Assembly: GCA_027532825.1 (NCBI GenBank)
Contig: JAPZTL010000005.1
Span: 62,001-126,000, forward strand
DNA length: 64,000 nt
Origin: Silanimonas sp021297925
GTDB taxonomy: Bacteria; Pseudomonadota; Gammaproteobacteria; Xanthomonadales; Xanthomonadaceae
Direction: 5' to 3'
The position numbers and the translations under genes are program-made. Of this stretch, positions 56,017 to 63,776 are shown one piece after another. Position 1 is the stretch's first letter, and the number at the start of each line of letters is the position of its first letter. The notes beneath the pieces are model-generated. The model had not been told where the DNA came from. It saw only the letters and a list, made by a program, of their open reading frames with translations, and searched no databases.

Positions 56017-56364
56017 TCAGGCGCGGGCCATCGCGGACGGCGGCAGCACGCTAGCGACCCACGTGCGCAGCTGGGCCAGCGATTGGAGGCCGACGCGCAT
56101 GTCGCGGATGCGGCCTTCGTCGAGCAGCACGAGGGTCGGCACGCTGCGGACGCCGAAGGCGTTCGCAGCGGCAGGCGCTTGGTCGATATCGACCTTGATC
56201 ACCGCGAGGTGCTCGCCGGTTTCGTCGGCGAGCGCATCGAGGCTGGGCGCCAGCGAGCGGCAGGGGCCGCACCACGTGGCATGGAAGTCGACCAGCACCG
56301 GGCCTCGGCTTTGCGCCAGGGCCGCGGGCAGGTTGCGATCATCGAGGTGCAGGATCGCGCCCAT
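56017..56364 (-). CDS. Thioredoxin
   Basis: A 115-residue cytoplasmic thioredoxin with PVLVDFHATWCGPCRSLAPS (WCGPC) and cis-Pro SVPTLVLLDEG. It is two bases downstream of the AhpD-like gene, so one transcript is likely; it may reduce that protein's CxxC. Length is normal. Confidence 0.95.
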   Translation of the reverse strand: MGAILHLDDRNLPAALAQSRGPVLVDFHATWCGPCRSLAPSLDALADETGEHLAVIKVDIDQAPAAANAFGVRSVPTLVLLDEGRIRDMRVGLQSLAQLRTWVASVLPPSAMARA

Positions 56365-56366
56365 GG

Positions 56367-56912
56367 TCAGGCCGCCTGCTGAAGCGGCACGGCGGGGAAA
56401 TCGACCACGGTGCCGGCCAAGTGGTTGGTGTAGTTGGTCAGGGTGTTCAGCGCGACCAGCGCCACCACGTCGAGGGCCTGCGCCGGGCTGAAGCCACCGG
56501 CGAGGAAGGCTTGGTACTCGGAATCGGTCGCGTTGCCGCGGGTCTCGGTGAGCACGCGGGCGAAGCGGGCGAGGGCCGCATCGGACGAGGTGTTGCCCTC
56601 ACCGCGGCGCGCGGCGGCGATGCTTTCGGCGTTGAGGCCGGCGCCTTTGCCGATGGTGGTGTGCGCGGCGAGGCAGTAGCCGCACTCGTTGGCCTGGCCG
56701 ATGGCCAGCGCGACGATCTCGCGCTGGCGGGCGTCGAGCAGGCTGTCGGCCAGCGCGCCGGAAAGGGCGAGGTAGCCGTTCAGCGCGCCCGGCGAATGGG
56801 CGAGCGTGGTGATCAGGTTCGGCAGCAGGCCGAGCTTGGCTTTGACGCCGGCCAGCGTTTCGGCGGTGGCGGGCGAGGCGTTGGCGGGGTTCAGGGGAGC
56901 GATGCGGGTCAT
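56367..56912 (-). CDS. Carboxymuconolactone decarboxylase/AhpD-like peroxidase-type protein
   Basis: A 181-residue all-helical protein with the redox motif ANECGYCLAAHTTIGK (CxxC followed by His) and ALDVVALVALNTLTNYTNH. It belongs to the alkylhydroperoxidase AhpD core (CMD) type. It probably reduces peroxides with the neighbouring thioredoxin. The AraC gene at 57017 is divergent across 104 bases and is its likely regulator. Confidence 0.92.
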   Translation of the reverse strand: MTRIAPLNPANASPATAETLAGVKAKLGLLPNLITTLAHSPGALNGYLALSGALADSLLDARQREIVALAIGQANECGYCLAAHTTIGKGAGLNAESIAAARRGEGNTSSDAALARFARVLTETRGNATDSEYQAFLAGGFSPAQALDVVALVALNTLTNYTNHLAGTVVDFPAVPLQQAA

Positions 56913-56977
56913 GGCGGTTCTCTCGGATGGGCGTGGGGGAATCCACGGACGCCACTATCCCGAGGCTGCTGATACTC

Positions 56978-57010
56978 TTGGGTTCTGAGCGTCTGTTTAT
57001 CGATACCCAA
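56978..57010. promoter_or_regulatory. Inverted repeat between AhpD-like and AraC genes
   Basis: TTGGGT (56978-56983) and ACCCAA (57005-57010) are 6-base arms 21 bases apart in the divergent gap, directly before the AraC ATG. It could be an AraC-type or dimer operator; the evidence is only symmetry and location. Confidence 0.3.
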
Positions 57011-57016
57011 AGTCTT

Positions 57017-57850
57017 ATGGCTGACCGCCTTGCTCCCCTGCTTGAGCGCTTCCACCTCTCCGCCTCGGTCTTCCACAGCGGTGCGCTGTGCGGGCTGGCG
57101 AGCTTCGACGAGGCCGACGGCGTGGGCCACCTGCACCTGTTCGACGCCGGCGAGGCCTTTCTTGCCCCACGCGCCGGCGGTGAGTTCGAGCCCCTGCCGC
57201 GCCCGGCGCTCGTGCTGTTCCCGAAGCCCACGACGCATCGTCTTTTTGTGCCCGAGGACCGCGAGGCCACCCTGCTGTGCGCGAGCGTGCGCTTCGGCGG
57301 TGGCGCCGGCGATTCGGTGTCGTGCTCGCTGCCGTCGCCGCTGGTGATCGACCTCGCCGCCGCACCGGCCCTGCACGGCATCGCGCGACTGCTGTTCGAC
57401 GAGGCCTTCAGCGGCCACTGCGGGCGCCAGCAGGCAGTCGATCGGCTCGCCGAGCTGCTGCTGATCCACGTGCTGCGGCATGTGCTCGATGTCGGCCTCG
57501 TCGAGCGCGGCGCGTTCTCCGGGTTGGGCGATCCACGGCTGGCCAGGGCGCTGGTGGGCCTGCATGCACGGCCCGCTGAGCCATGGACACTGCAGCGGAT
57601 GGCCGAGGTGGCTGGCATGTCGCGCGCACGCTTTGCAGCGCATTTCCACGCGGTGGTCGGGCAGACGCCGGGCGATTACCTCGCCGGCTATCGGCTGGCG
57701 CTGGCCGAGGCGGCGTTGCGCCGCGGCCGGCCGGTCAAGCAGGTGGCGGCCGAGGTTGGTTACGGCAGCGCGTCGGCCCTGGCGCGGGTGTTCCGGACGC
57801 GGATGGGCGTCGCGCCAGGCGAGCTGCTGCGGGGTGGTTCCGGCGACTGA
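57017..57850 (+). CDS. AraC-family regulator with cupin N-terminus
   Basis: A 277-residue regulator. The N-terminal cupin-6 sensor includes LHLFDAGEAFLAPR and LVLFPKPTTHRLF. The C-terminal AraC domain includes WTLQRMAEVAGMSRARFAAH, GQTPGDYLAGYRLALAEAAL and VGYGSASALARVFRTRMGV. The ATG at 57017 is preferred to upstream starts that would run across the divergent promoter region. It is divergent from the AhpD-thioredoxin-YHS-SMR set and probably controls it. Confidence 0.93.
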   Translation: MADRLAPLLERFHLSASVFHSGALCGLASFDEADGVGHLHLFDAGEAFLAPRAGGEFEPLPRPALVLFPKPTTHRLFVPEDREATLLCASVRFGGGAGDSVSCSLPSPLVIDLAAAPALHGIARLLFDEAFSGHCGRQQAVDRLAELLLIHVLRHVLDVGLVERGAFSGLGDPRLARALVGLHARPAEPWTLQRMAEVAGMSRARFAAHFHAVVGQTPGDYLAGYRLALAEAALRRGRPVKQVAAEVGYGSASALARVFRTRMGVAPGELLRGGSGD

Positions 57851-57858
57851 CGTCGCGT

Positions 57859-58922
57859 TCAGAAGTCGCGTCGCAGCGCGATCGACACGCTGCCGTCGAT
57901 CCTGCGGCGGGCGCGGTCTAGGAGTGTCCTCGCCTCACGCGAACTGTCGACCCGGCTGGCTTCGAACACCGATTCCCACGCGCCCAAAGGGCGCGTGAGG
58001 TGAAGCACTGCGGCTCGACCGGATTCGGCATTCGGGTCATCCGCCGTGGCATCGCGGTCGGAGACGTCGAACCACTCCAGCCGCACACCCCAGCGCCAGG
58101 TGCCGGCCGCACGGTCGAGGTGCAGGCTCATCGCGCGGTAGCCGTTGTCGACGACGAGCTGGCGGCGTGGGCCCATCGCGGTTGTGCCGGCCATCGCCTG
58201 CAGCGCCAGCGTGGTGCCGCCTGCCCAGCGGCGTTCGATCCGGCCTTGCGCGAAGCGCGTATGCCATGCGTACTGCCCGGATTTCAGCACGCTCGGATCG
58301 GCGAAGTTGTCGTACAGCCACAGCCGGCTGCGCCAGCCCTCGGCGTGCTCGTGGCCGAGCAACACGCAGGCCCCGGCGCGGCCGTCGATCTCGCGGAACG
58401 GGTTCGTCCACGGCTCCAGGTCGCCTCGACGCCAATCGTGCGCAGCTCCTCGCCGATCCAGGCGTTGCCGGCCGAGGTCGAGAGCCCCCGCGTCGGGGTC
58501 CAGCCAAGGCCGCCGCTCTCTCGCGAGATCTCGGGGAAGAACGCGCCAGTGCGCACGCTGCTTCGCCAGGGCCCGTCGGGCAGCGGTTTCCAGCGCAGGA
58601 GAAGCTCCGTCGCGTCGACCACGCCGGGGCGATCATCGGCGGCGTGAAGCACCAGCCGCGCGTCGAGCGGCTTCGCTTCGGATTGCCAATCGACCACCAG
58701 CACGCTGTGCGCCAACCGGAGGTCGCGCCCGGAGGCGTAGCGCTGCGTGGACGGGCCGCCTTCGGCCCAGGGCTCGCCGCCGCTGGCCGAGACAGCGCGA
58801 AGGTCGATGCGCCCCGAGTACGGCAGGTCGGCTAGTGCCGTCGATGCGCCGCTGATGGAGGCGAGCGAGAGGCTGGTATTGAGGACGAACGCACGAACCC
58901 TGACCGCGCGCGAGCGGTTCAT
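57859..58922 (-). pseudogene. Frameshifted outer-membrane beta-barrel gene
   Basis: Two overlapping reading frames join into one protein of about 354 residues. The first frame begins at the ATG at 58922 (signal segment AFVLNTSLSLASISGASTALA) and continues as alternating strands to GVEATWSRG. Near 58424-58426 one G is missing from a run: restoring it gives GVEGDLEPWTNPFREIDGR, leading into the second frame (VLLGHEHAEGWRSRLWLYD) that ends in IALRRDF with a terminal Phe typical of outer-membrane barrels. The start overlaps the stop of the truncated EAL frame (ATGA). A sequencing error is the other explanation. Function unknown. Confidence 0.75.
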
Positions 58923-59281
58923 GCGGCAAGTCCACTGACGAAGGCGCGCACCGCCGAGCGATGGCGCGCCACCCATTCCACCAGTTCGGCGACCGGCATC
59001 GGGCGGGCCACGCCGTAGCCCTGGATCTCGTCGCAGCCGAGGGCCGCGAGTCGCTCGGCGGTCGCCGCGTCCTCGACGCCTTCAGCCACCACGGGAAGAC
59101 CAAGCCGGTGCGCTAGCGCGATCGTCGCCGACACGATGGCCTCGTCCTCGGCGTCCGACGTGAGGTTCTTCACGAAGGAGCGGTCGATCTCCAGCTCGTC
59201 GACCGGCAGCCGCTTGAGCTGGGCCATCGAGGCGTGGCCGGGCCGATGACGCAGCGGTTCGCTGGGCGTCGTCGTGCTCAC
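58919..59281 (-). CDS. Truncated EAL domain (C-terminal half only)
   Basis: A 120-residue frame starting with GTG that shares GTGA with the DUF2063 stop. It contains only the second half of an EAL domain: HASMAQLKRLPVDELEIDRS, GLPVVAEGVEDAATAERLAA and GCDEIQGYGVARPMP. The ExLxR motif and the DDFG metal-binding pair are absent, so no cyclic-di-GMP hydrolysis is expected. The first dozen residues (STTTPSEPLRHRP) are unrelated to EAL, so the fragment looks like the result of a deletion. It may be a decayed gene or a retained partner domain. Confidence 0.65.
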   Translation of the reverse strand: MSTTTPSEPLRHRPGHASMAQLKRLPVDELEIDRSFVKNLTSDAEDEAIVSATIALAHRLGLPVVAEGVEDAATAERLAALGCDEIQGYGVARPMPVAELVEWVARHRSAVRAFVSGLAA

Positions 59282-60045
59282 ATGGGGTCGGTATCGACGG
59301 CGAGCCGCGCCACCCAGCCCTCGTCGATCCACGACAAGAGTGCCGGGGCGGCGACCTCGAGCGGGATCGGCAAGCCCTCGCCGGCGCAGGCTTCCGCCAG
59401 CGTGGCGCCGCACCGGAGGCGCTCGAGCAACAGGGCTTCGCTGGCCGCCATGCTGCGGAAGAACGTCTGGCCATCGCGGCGCCCGAACGCGATGGCGGTG
59501 ATCGGCGCGTCGCCGTCCTCGACGCCGTTCGGCCCCGGTTCACGCCAGCGTTCGATGGCCGCGGCCTCGACCTGGCCGGTGGCGAGCGCCGGCACCCACG
59601 CGAAGCGGAGCCCGGCCCAAGCCATCACGGGGAGCGCGAGCAAGGCGGCCCGATCGACGGGTTCGGCATCGGCGGCGTCGAAGGCGCGGCGGAGTCCAGC
59701 GTCGATCGTCGCCACGCCAGCGGCAGTGGCCAGTTCAGGGTCGCGAGCCCGCAGCCACTCGGGGAAATCGACGCCGTAGCGGCCGAGCGAGCGATCGTGC
59801 GGTGGATGGGTTTCGACGTAGGCCAAGGCCAGAGCATCAAAGGCGTCTTCGCCAAGCATTTGCGCGCAGCGCTCGAACACTGACGCCAAGGCCTCGACGA
59901 GCCGTCGCCGGTAGGCGTTCGCGTAGACGGCCAGTCGCTGGTCGACGGCGAACGCTGGCGTGCCGCGGATGTCGTCCGCGGCCTGCGGACCGTCCGCCAG
60001 CACGCCGTCGAGGAAACGCTGCTGCAAGGCGGCCAGTGCGCTCAT
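59278..60045 (-). CDS. bufC: DUF2063 partner of an MNIO enzyme (bufferin maturation)
   Basis: A 255-residue protein. LAALQQRFLDGVLADG with VYANAYRRRLVEALASVFE near residue 45 marks the DUF2063 domain, which binds DUF692/MNIO enzymes and presents the precursor peptide; ETHPPHDRSLGRYGVDFPEWL is a further block. The C-terminal part (LLLERLRCGATLAEAC ... LLSWIDEGW) fits the same family. Its start overlaps the stop of the MNIO gene (ATGA). Confidence 0.88.
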   Translation of the reverse strand: MSALAALQQRFLDGVLADGPQAADDIRGTPAFAVDQRLAVYANAYRRRLVEALASVFERCAQMLGEDAFDALALAYVETHPPHDRSLGRYGVDFPEWLRARDPELATAAGVATIDAGLRRAFDAADAEPVDRAALLALPVMAWAGLRFAWVPALATGQVEAAAIERWREPGPNGVEDGDAPITAIAFGRRDGQTFFRSMAASEALLLERLRCGATLAEACAGEGLPIPLEVAAPALLSWIDEGWVARLAVDTDPM

Positions 60046-60899
60046 GCGGCGAGGGCCCCGGGCGCCTCGGCGGCGATGCGGCGCGCGATGCGGAGTTCGG
60101 CTTCGAGATCGTCCAGCGCCGGGATGTGGTCGTCGCGTTCGATCATCGTGGCGCGGCCACCGGTGCGCGTGACGAATTCGCGGTACAGCGCCCACACCGG
60201 GTCGCTGACCGCTGCGTCATGGGTGTCGATCCGATAGCCGTCGCGGACGGTGTGGCCGGCGAGATGCACCTGCTGCAAGCGGTCGAGCGGCACACCGTCG
60301 AGGAAATCGAGCGCGTCGAAGCCGTGGTTCACCGCGCTCACGTGGATGTTGTTGAGGTCGAGCAGCAGCAGGCAATCAGCCTCCTGGCACAGCGTGTCGA
60401 GGAAGGCCCATTCCGGCATTTCGTCCTCGCGGAACACGACGTAGCTGGAGACGTTCTCCAGCACGAGGCGCCGGCCAAGCATGTCCTGCACCTGCCGCAC
60501 TCGGCCGGCGACGTGGCGCACGGCCTCGGCCGTATACGGCAAGGGCAGCAGGTCGTGGGCGTGGATGCCGCCATGGCCTCCCCAGCAGACATGGTCGGAG
60601 ACCCACAGCGGGTCGACGCGCGCGGCCAGCGCTTTCAGGCGCTTCAGGTAATCGAGGTCGAGCGGGTCGGTGCCGCCGATCGACAGCGTCACTCCGTGCA
60701 TCGCCATCGGGTAGTCGGCGCGGATCCGGTCCAGCCACTGAAGTGCCTTTCCGCCGTCGACCATGAAGTTCTCGGAGATGATTTCGAGCCAGTCGACGTC
60801 GCGCTTCGATGCGGCGAAGTCGGCGTAGTGCTGCGGGCGCAGGCCCAGGCCGTAACCCGGGGAAGGCTGCAGGAGGTTCGCGTGGCGAGGCGTGCTCAT
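60042..60899 (-). CDS. bufB: MNIO (DUF692) multinuclear iron oxidase, bufferin-type
   Basis: A 285-residue TIM-barrel enzyme. Conserved metal-site blocks are visible: DWLEIISENFMVDGG, MHGVTLSIGG, LWVSDHVCWGG, RLVLENVSSY, LLLDLNNIHVSAVNHGFD and QVHLAGHTVRDGYRIDTHD. MNIO enzymes modify cysteines of precursor peptides, giving for example thiooxazoles in bufferins. The ATG at 60899 matches the family start (SPGYGLGLRPQHYADF). It lies 57 bases after the Cys-rich precursor gene and is coupled to the DUF2063 gene. Confidence 0.93.
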   Translation of the reverse strand: MSTPRHANLLQPSPGYGLGLRPQHYADFAASKRDVDWLEIISENFMVDGGKALQWLDRIRADYPMAMHGVTLSIGGTDPLDLDYLKRLKALAARVDPLWVSDHVCWGGHGGIHAHDLLPLPYTAEAVRHVAGRVRQVQDMLGRRLVLENVSSYVVFREDEMPEWAFLDTLCQEADCLLLLDLNNIHVSAVNHGFDALDFLDGVPLDRLQQVHLAGHTVRDGYRIDTHDAAVSDPVWALYREFVTRTGGRATMIERDDHIPALDDLEAELRIARRIAAEAPGALAA

Positions 60900-60955
60900 C
60901 GTCGTGACCCGTCGCGGCCGCGACCGGCCCGAAGGCCAGTCGCGCCGCAGGTGCC

Positions 60956-61234
60956 TCAGGCGGCGATGTCGCCGATCGTGCCTTCCTTGTCCAGGCACTC
61001 CTTGGCCGTGGTGGCCTTGAAGCCGTGGCCGGCGCACTCCGCATTGCCCTTGCAAGCGTGCTCGGTGGTCTTGCAGTCGTTCTGGCCCTTGCAGGAGGTG
61101 ATGCCGTAACAGTGGATGGTGTCGCCGGCGGCGACAGCGGCGCCGCTGCTGCCCTGCGGAGCATCGGCGGCGAGGGCGGCGAAGGAGGTGGCGAAAGCGG
61201 CGGCGAAAGCGGCGAGCGAGAGCGAGGTCTTCAT
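60956..61234 (-). CDS. bufA: Bufferin-type Cys-rich RiPP precursor (BufA2-like)
   Basis: A 92-residue precursor. A signal peptide of about 23 residues (SLSLAAFAAAFATSFAALAA) is followed by a Gly/Ser linker and a core with six cysteines at 42, 48, 54, 61, 67 and 80: CYGITSCKGQNDCK, ACKGNAECAGHGF, ECLDKEG. The repeated Cys-(x)5-Cys spacing with KGxNxC blocks is that of BufA-type periplasmic metal-binding peptides modified by MNIO enzymes. The product probably sequesters copper in the periplasm (established for related bufferins; inferred here). First gene of the operon, behind the 61361 promoter. Confidence 0.88.
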   Translation of the reverse strand: MKTSLSLAAFAAAFATSFAALAADAPQGSSGAAVAAGDTIHCYGITSCKGQNDCKTTEHACKGNAECAGHGFKATTAKECLDKEGTIGDIAA

Positions 61235-61505
61235 CGGAAACGTCCTTTGGGCAAGCGGAGGGAGTGGAAGGGGCTGGCCCGGCAAGGGCGCTCCCCAGTG
61301 GCGAGGCTCGTGGCGCGATCCCGAAAGGACGGCGTGGTCGATCACCTCACGAATTCACCCTACGTCCACACGGCAAGCCCGGTTACACGGCTGGACGAAA
61401 CAGACGCGATGAGCGACGGCGGGGACGAGATGGACGACGGCGCAGTGACGCCCCGCCCGCCGTGGGATCATGGCGGCCCTCCACGGCCCCACCGCTCCGC
61501 GCCCC
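61235..61505. other. Divergent intergenic region between bufferin precursor and FAD oxidoreductase
   Basis: This 271-base stretch holds the leader of the precursor gene, with a ribosome site (AAGGACG on the minus strand) before its ATG, and the sigmaF-like promoter at 61361-61386. I see no other gene. The right part leads into the oxidoreductase; an in-frame ATG at 61470 could be an earlier start of that gene. Confidence 0.6.
61361..61386 (-). promoter_or_regulatory. Candidate sigmaF-like ECF promoter of the bufferin operon
   Basis: Reading leftwards: GTAACC at 61386-61381, a 16-base spacer, then CGTA at 61364-61361. This fits the GTAACC-N16-CGAA pattern described for Caulobacter sigmaF, which controls bufferin operons there. 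Transcription would start about 120 bases before the precursor ATG. Confidence 0.6.
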
Positions 61506-63629
61506 ATGCTTCGACTCACCGACATCACGCTGCCGCTCGACCACGCCGACACCGCGATCAACGACGCGGTGCTGGCGCGTCTGAAGCTGAAGCCCGGCGC
61601 GCTGCGTTCGCTGACCGTGGCCAAGCGCAGCTACGACGCCCGCAAGCGCGGCCAGATCCAGTTGATCTACTCGGTGGATGTCGACGTCGCCGATGAGGCG
61701 GCGGTGCTGAAGCGCGTGGCGGCGGAGACGGAGCCGAACCGCGTCAAGGTGACCCCGACGCCCGACACGACCTACCGCTTCATCGCCAAGCCGGCGCCGA
61801 ACCAGCCGCTGCGCCCGATCGTGGTCGGCATGGGCCCCTGCGGGCTGTTCGCAGCACTCGTGCTGGCGCAGATGGGCCTCAAGCCCATCGTGCTGGAGCG
61901 CGGCAAGCAGGTGCGCGAGCGCACCGTGGACACCTTCGGCCTGTGGCGCAAGAAAGTGCTGAACCCCGAGTCGAACGTGCAGTACGGCGAGGGCGGCGCC
62001 GGCACGTTTTCCGACGGCAAGCTCTACAGCCAGATCAGCGACAAGCGCCACCTCGGCCGCAAGGTGCTGGACGAATTCGTGAAGGCCGGTGCGCCCGATG
62101 AAATCCTCTACGTCAGCAAGCCGCACATCGGCACCTTCCGCCTGGTGTCGATGGTGGAGCACATGCGTGGCGTCATCGAAAGCTTGGGCGGCGAAATCCG
62201 TTTCTCGCAGCGCGTGGATGACCTGCTGATCGACGTGGACGCCGATGGCGTCCGCCATCTGCGCGGCGTGGTGCTGGCCAGCGGCGAAACGCTCCGCGCC
62301 GACCACGTGGTGATGGCGCTGGGCCACAGCGCCCGCGACACCTTCGCGATGCTGCACGCGCGCGGCGTCCACATGGAAGCCAAGCCTTTCTCGATCGGCT
62401 TCCGCATCGAGCACCCACAGTCGGTGATCGACCAGGCACGCTTCGGGCCGCAGTCCGGTCATCCCATCCTCGGCGCGGCCGACTACAAGCTTGTGCACCA
62501 CTGCAAGAACGGGCGCTCGGTCTACAGCTTCTGCATGTGCCCCGGCGGCACCGTGGTGGCCGCCGCCAGCGAGCCCGGGCGCGTGGTCACCAACGGCATG
62601 AGCCAGTACTCGCGCAACGAGCGCAATGCCAACGCCGCGATCGTCGTGGGCATCACGCCCGAGGATTACGCCGAGTTCGACCCCAGCGGCAGCCCGCTGG
62701 CCGGCATCGCGCTGCAGCGCCACTCGGAGGCCGTGGCGTTCAAGCTCGGCGGCGAAACCTACGAAGCGCCGGCGCAGAAGCTCGGCGACTTCCTCGCCGG
62801 CACGCCGTCGCAATCGCTGGGCACTGTCGTGAACTCCCATGATGAGGCGGTATGGGACCACTCGGTGTTCTCGAAGAACCGCGACCGGCTGAACGACGAA
62901 TCGGTGGCGTCCGAGTTCCTTCAGGAGATCGTGAGACTGGCGACGGCGCAGGGGCTGATGTCGGACGAGCACTTCTCGGTGGACGGCACGCTACTGCAGG
63001 CCTGGGCGTCCCAGAAGAGCTTCCGGCCGAAGGAAGGCCCGCCCGATGGTGGCGGCCCGCGCAACGCGGCGCCGGACTTCAAGGGTCAGCAGCGCAAGAA
63101 CGACACCCACGCATCGAGCAGTGACCCGGAGTCGCGGCTGTACCGCAAGGGCAACACGGGAGCGCAGCTGAGTTATCAGGGCCACGTGCTGATGGAACAC
63201 CGCAGCGGTCTGGTGCGCGGTGCGTGCGTGAGCCAGGCCACCGGCCATGGGGAGCGTGACGCGGCGCTGGCCTTGGTGAAGCAACTGGCGGGGGAGCGGC
63301 GTCGGACGCTGGCAGCGGACAAGGCCTACGACACGGCGGACTTTGTCGCGGCGTGCCGGGACGCCGGCGTGACGCCGCACGTGGCGCAGGACAACGGCCA
63401 TCGGCGCAGAGCGATCGACGGCCGCACGACGCGGCATGCGGGCTACGCGATGAGCCTGAAGACGCGGGCGTGGATCGAAGCCTACTTCGGCTGGATCAAG
63501 GCAGCGGCGGGGATGCGCCAACTCAAGCAGCGCGGATTGAAGCGTGTCGAGGCACTGTTCCAGTTCGCGATGGCGGCGAGCAATCTGGTGCGATTGCCGA
63601 AGCTGCTGGCCGCAGGGGCGACGCCATGA
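61506..63629 (+). CDS. Chimeric reading frame: FAD oxidoreductase 5' part fused to IS5-family transposase 3' part
   Basis: A 707-residue open frame. Residues 1 to about 441 are an NAD(P)/FAD-dependent dehydrogenase: lead domain LRLTDITLPLDHADTAIND, FAD site PIVVGMGPCGLFAALVLAQ, QYGEGGAGTFSDGKLYSQ, and CPGGTVVAAASEPGRVVTNG. The homologous family continues for roughly 90-100 more residues. From about residue 444 the frame instead encodes an IS5-type transposase lacking its N-terminus: EAVWDHSVFSKNRDRL, DEHFSVDGTLLQAWAS, ADKAYDTADFV and the terminal YFGWIKAAAGMRQLKQRG. The join is in frame near 62831. The oxidoreductase has lost its C-terminus and is probably inactive. A real rearrangement or an assembly join could explain it. 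Confidence 0.85.
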   Translation: MLRLTDITLPLDHADTAINDAVLARLKLKPGALRSLTVAKRSYDARKRGQIQLIYSVDVDVADEAAVLKRVAAETEPNRVKVTPTPDTTYRFIAKPAPNQPLRPIVVGMGPCGLFAALVLAQMGLKPIVLERGKQVRERTVDTFGLWRKKVLNPESNVQYGEGGAGTFSDGKLYSQISDKRHLGRKVLDEFVKAGAPDEILYVSKPHIGTFRLVSMVEHMRGVIESLGGEIRFSQRVDDLLIDVDADGVRHLRGVVLASGETLRADHVVMALGHSARDTFAMLHARGVHMEAKPFSIGFRIEHPQSVIDQARFGPQSGHPILGAADYKLVHHCKNGRSVYSFCMCPGGTVVAAASEPGRVVTNGMSQYSRNERNANAAIVVGITPEDYAEFDPSGSPLAGIALQRHSEAVAFKLGGETYEAPAQKLGDFLAGTPSQSLGTVVNSHDEAVWDHSVFSKNRDRLNDESVASEFLQEIVRLATAQGLMSDEHFSVDGTLLQAWASQKSFRPKEGPPDGGGPRNAAPDFKGQQRKNDTHASSSDPESRLYRKGNTGAQLSYQGHVLMEHRSGLVRGACVSQATGHGERDAALALVKQLAGERRRTLAADKAYDTADFVAACRDAGVTPHVAQDNGHRRRAIDGRTTRHAGYAMSLKTRAWIEAYFGWIKAAAGMRQLKQRGLKRVEALFQFAMAASNLVRLPKLLAAGATP

Positions 63630-63776
63630 GCGCCTTGACGGGCGAGGTGCGCCCGCAGGGCGGAAAATCTCGCGGAAACGCAGCGCGCAACGATCGCCGA
63701 CCCGGAAAAACCGGATGAACTCTCCGCACCAGCGACCGGAATCGCTCGCGTAGAAGCGAAAATCAACAGGCTGCTA
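62838..63776 (+). mobile_element. 5'-truncated IS5-family insertion sequence
   Basis: The element retains about 264 transposase codons with catalytic-region marks (SVDGTLLQAWAS for the first Asp, ADKAYDTADF for the second, WIEAYFGWIK with the Glu) and a right end finishing ATCAACAGGCTGCTAG at 63776. The left end and the first part of the transposase are missing; no inverted copy of the right end is found near 62831. The element is therefore not able to move by itself. Confidence 0.75.
63630..63773. other. Non-coding right end of the IS element
   Basis: 144 bases between the transposase stop and the YceI stop. It contains no gene. The terminal bases are A-rich compared with the window and end in the IS end sequence AACAGGCTGCTAG. 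Confidence 0.5.
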
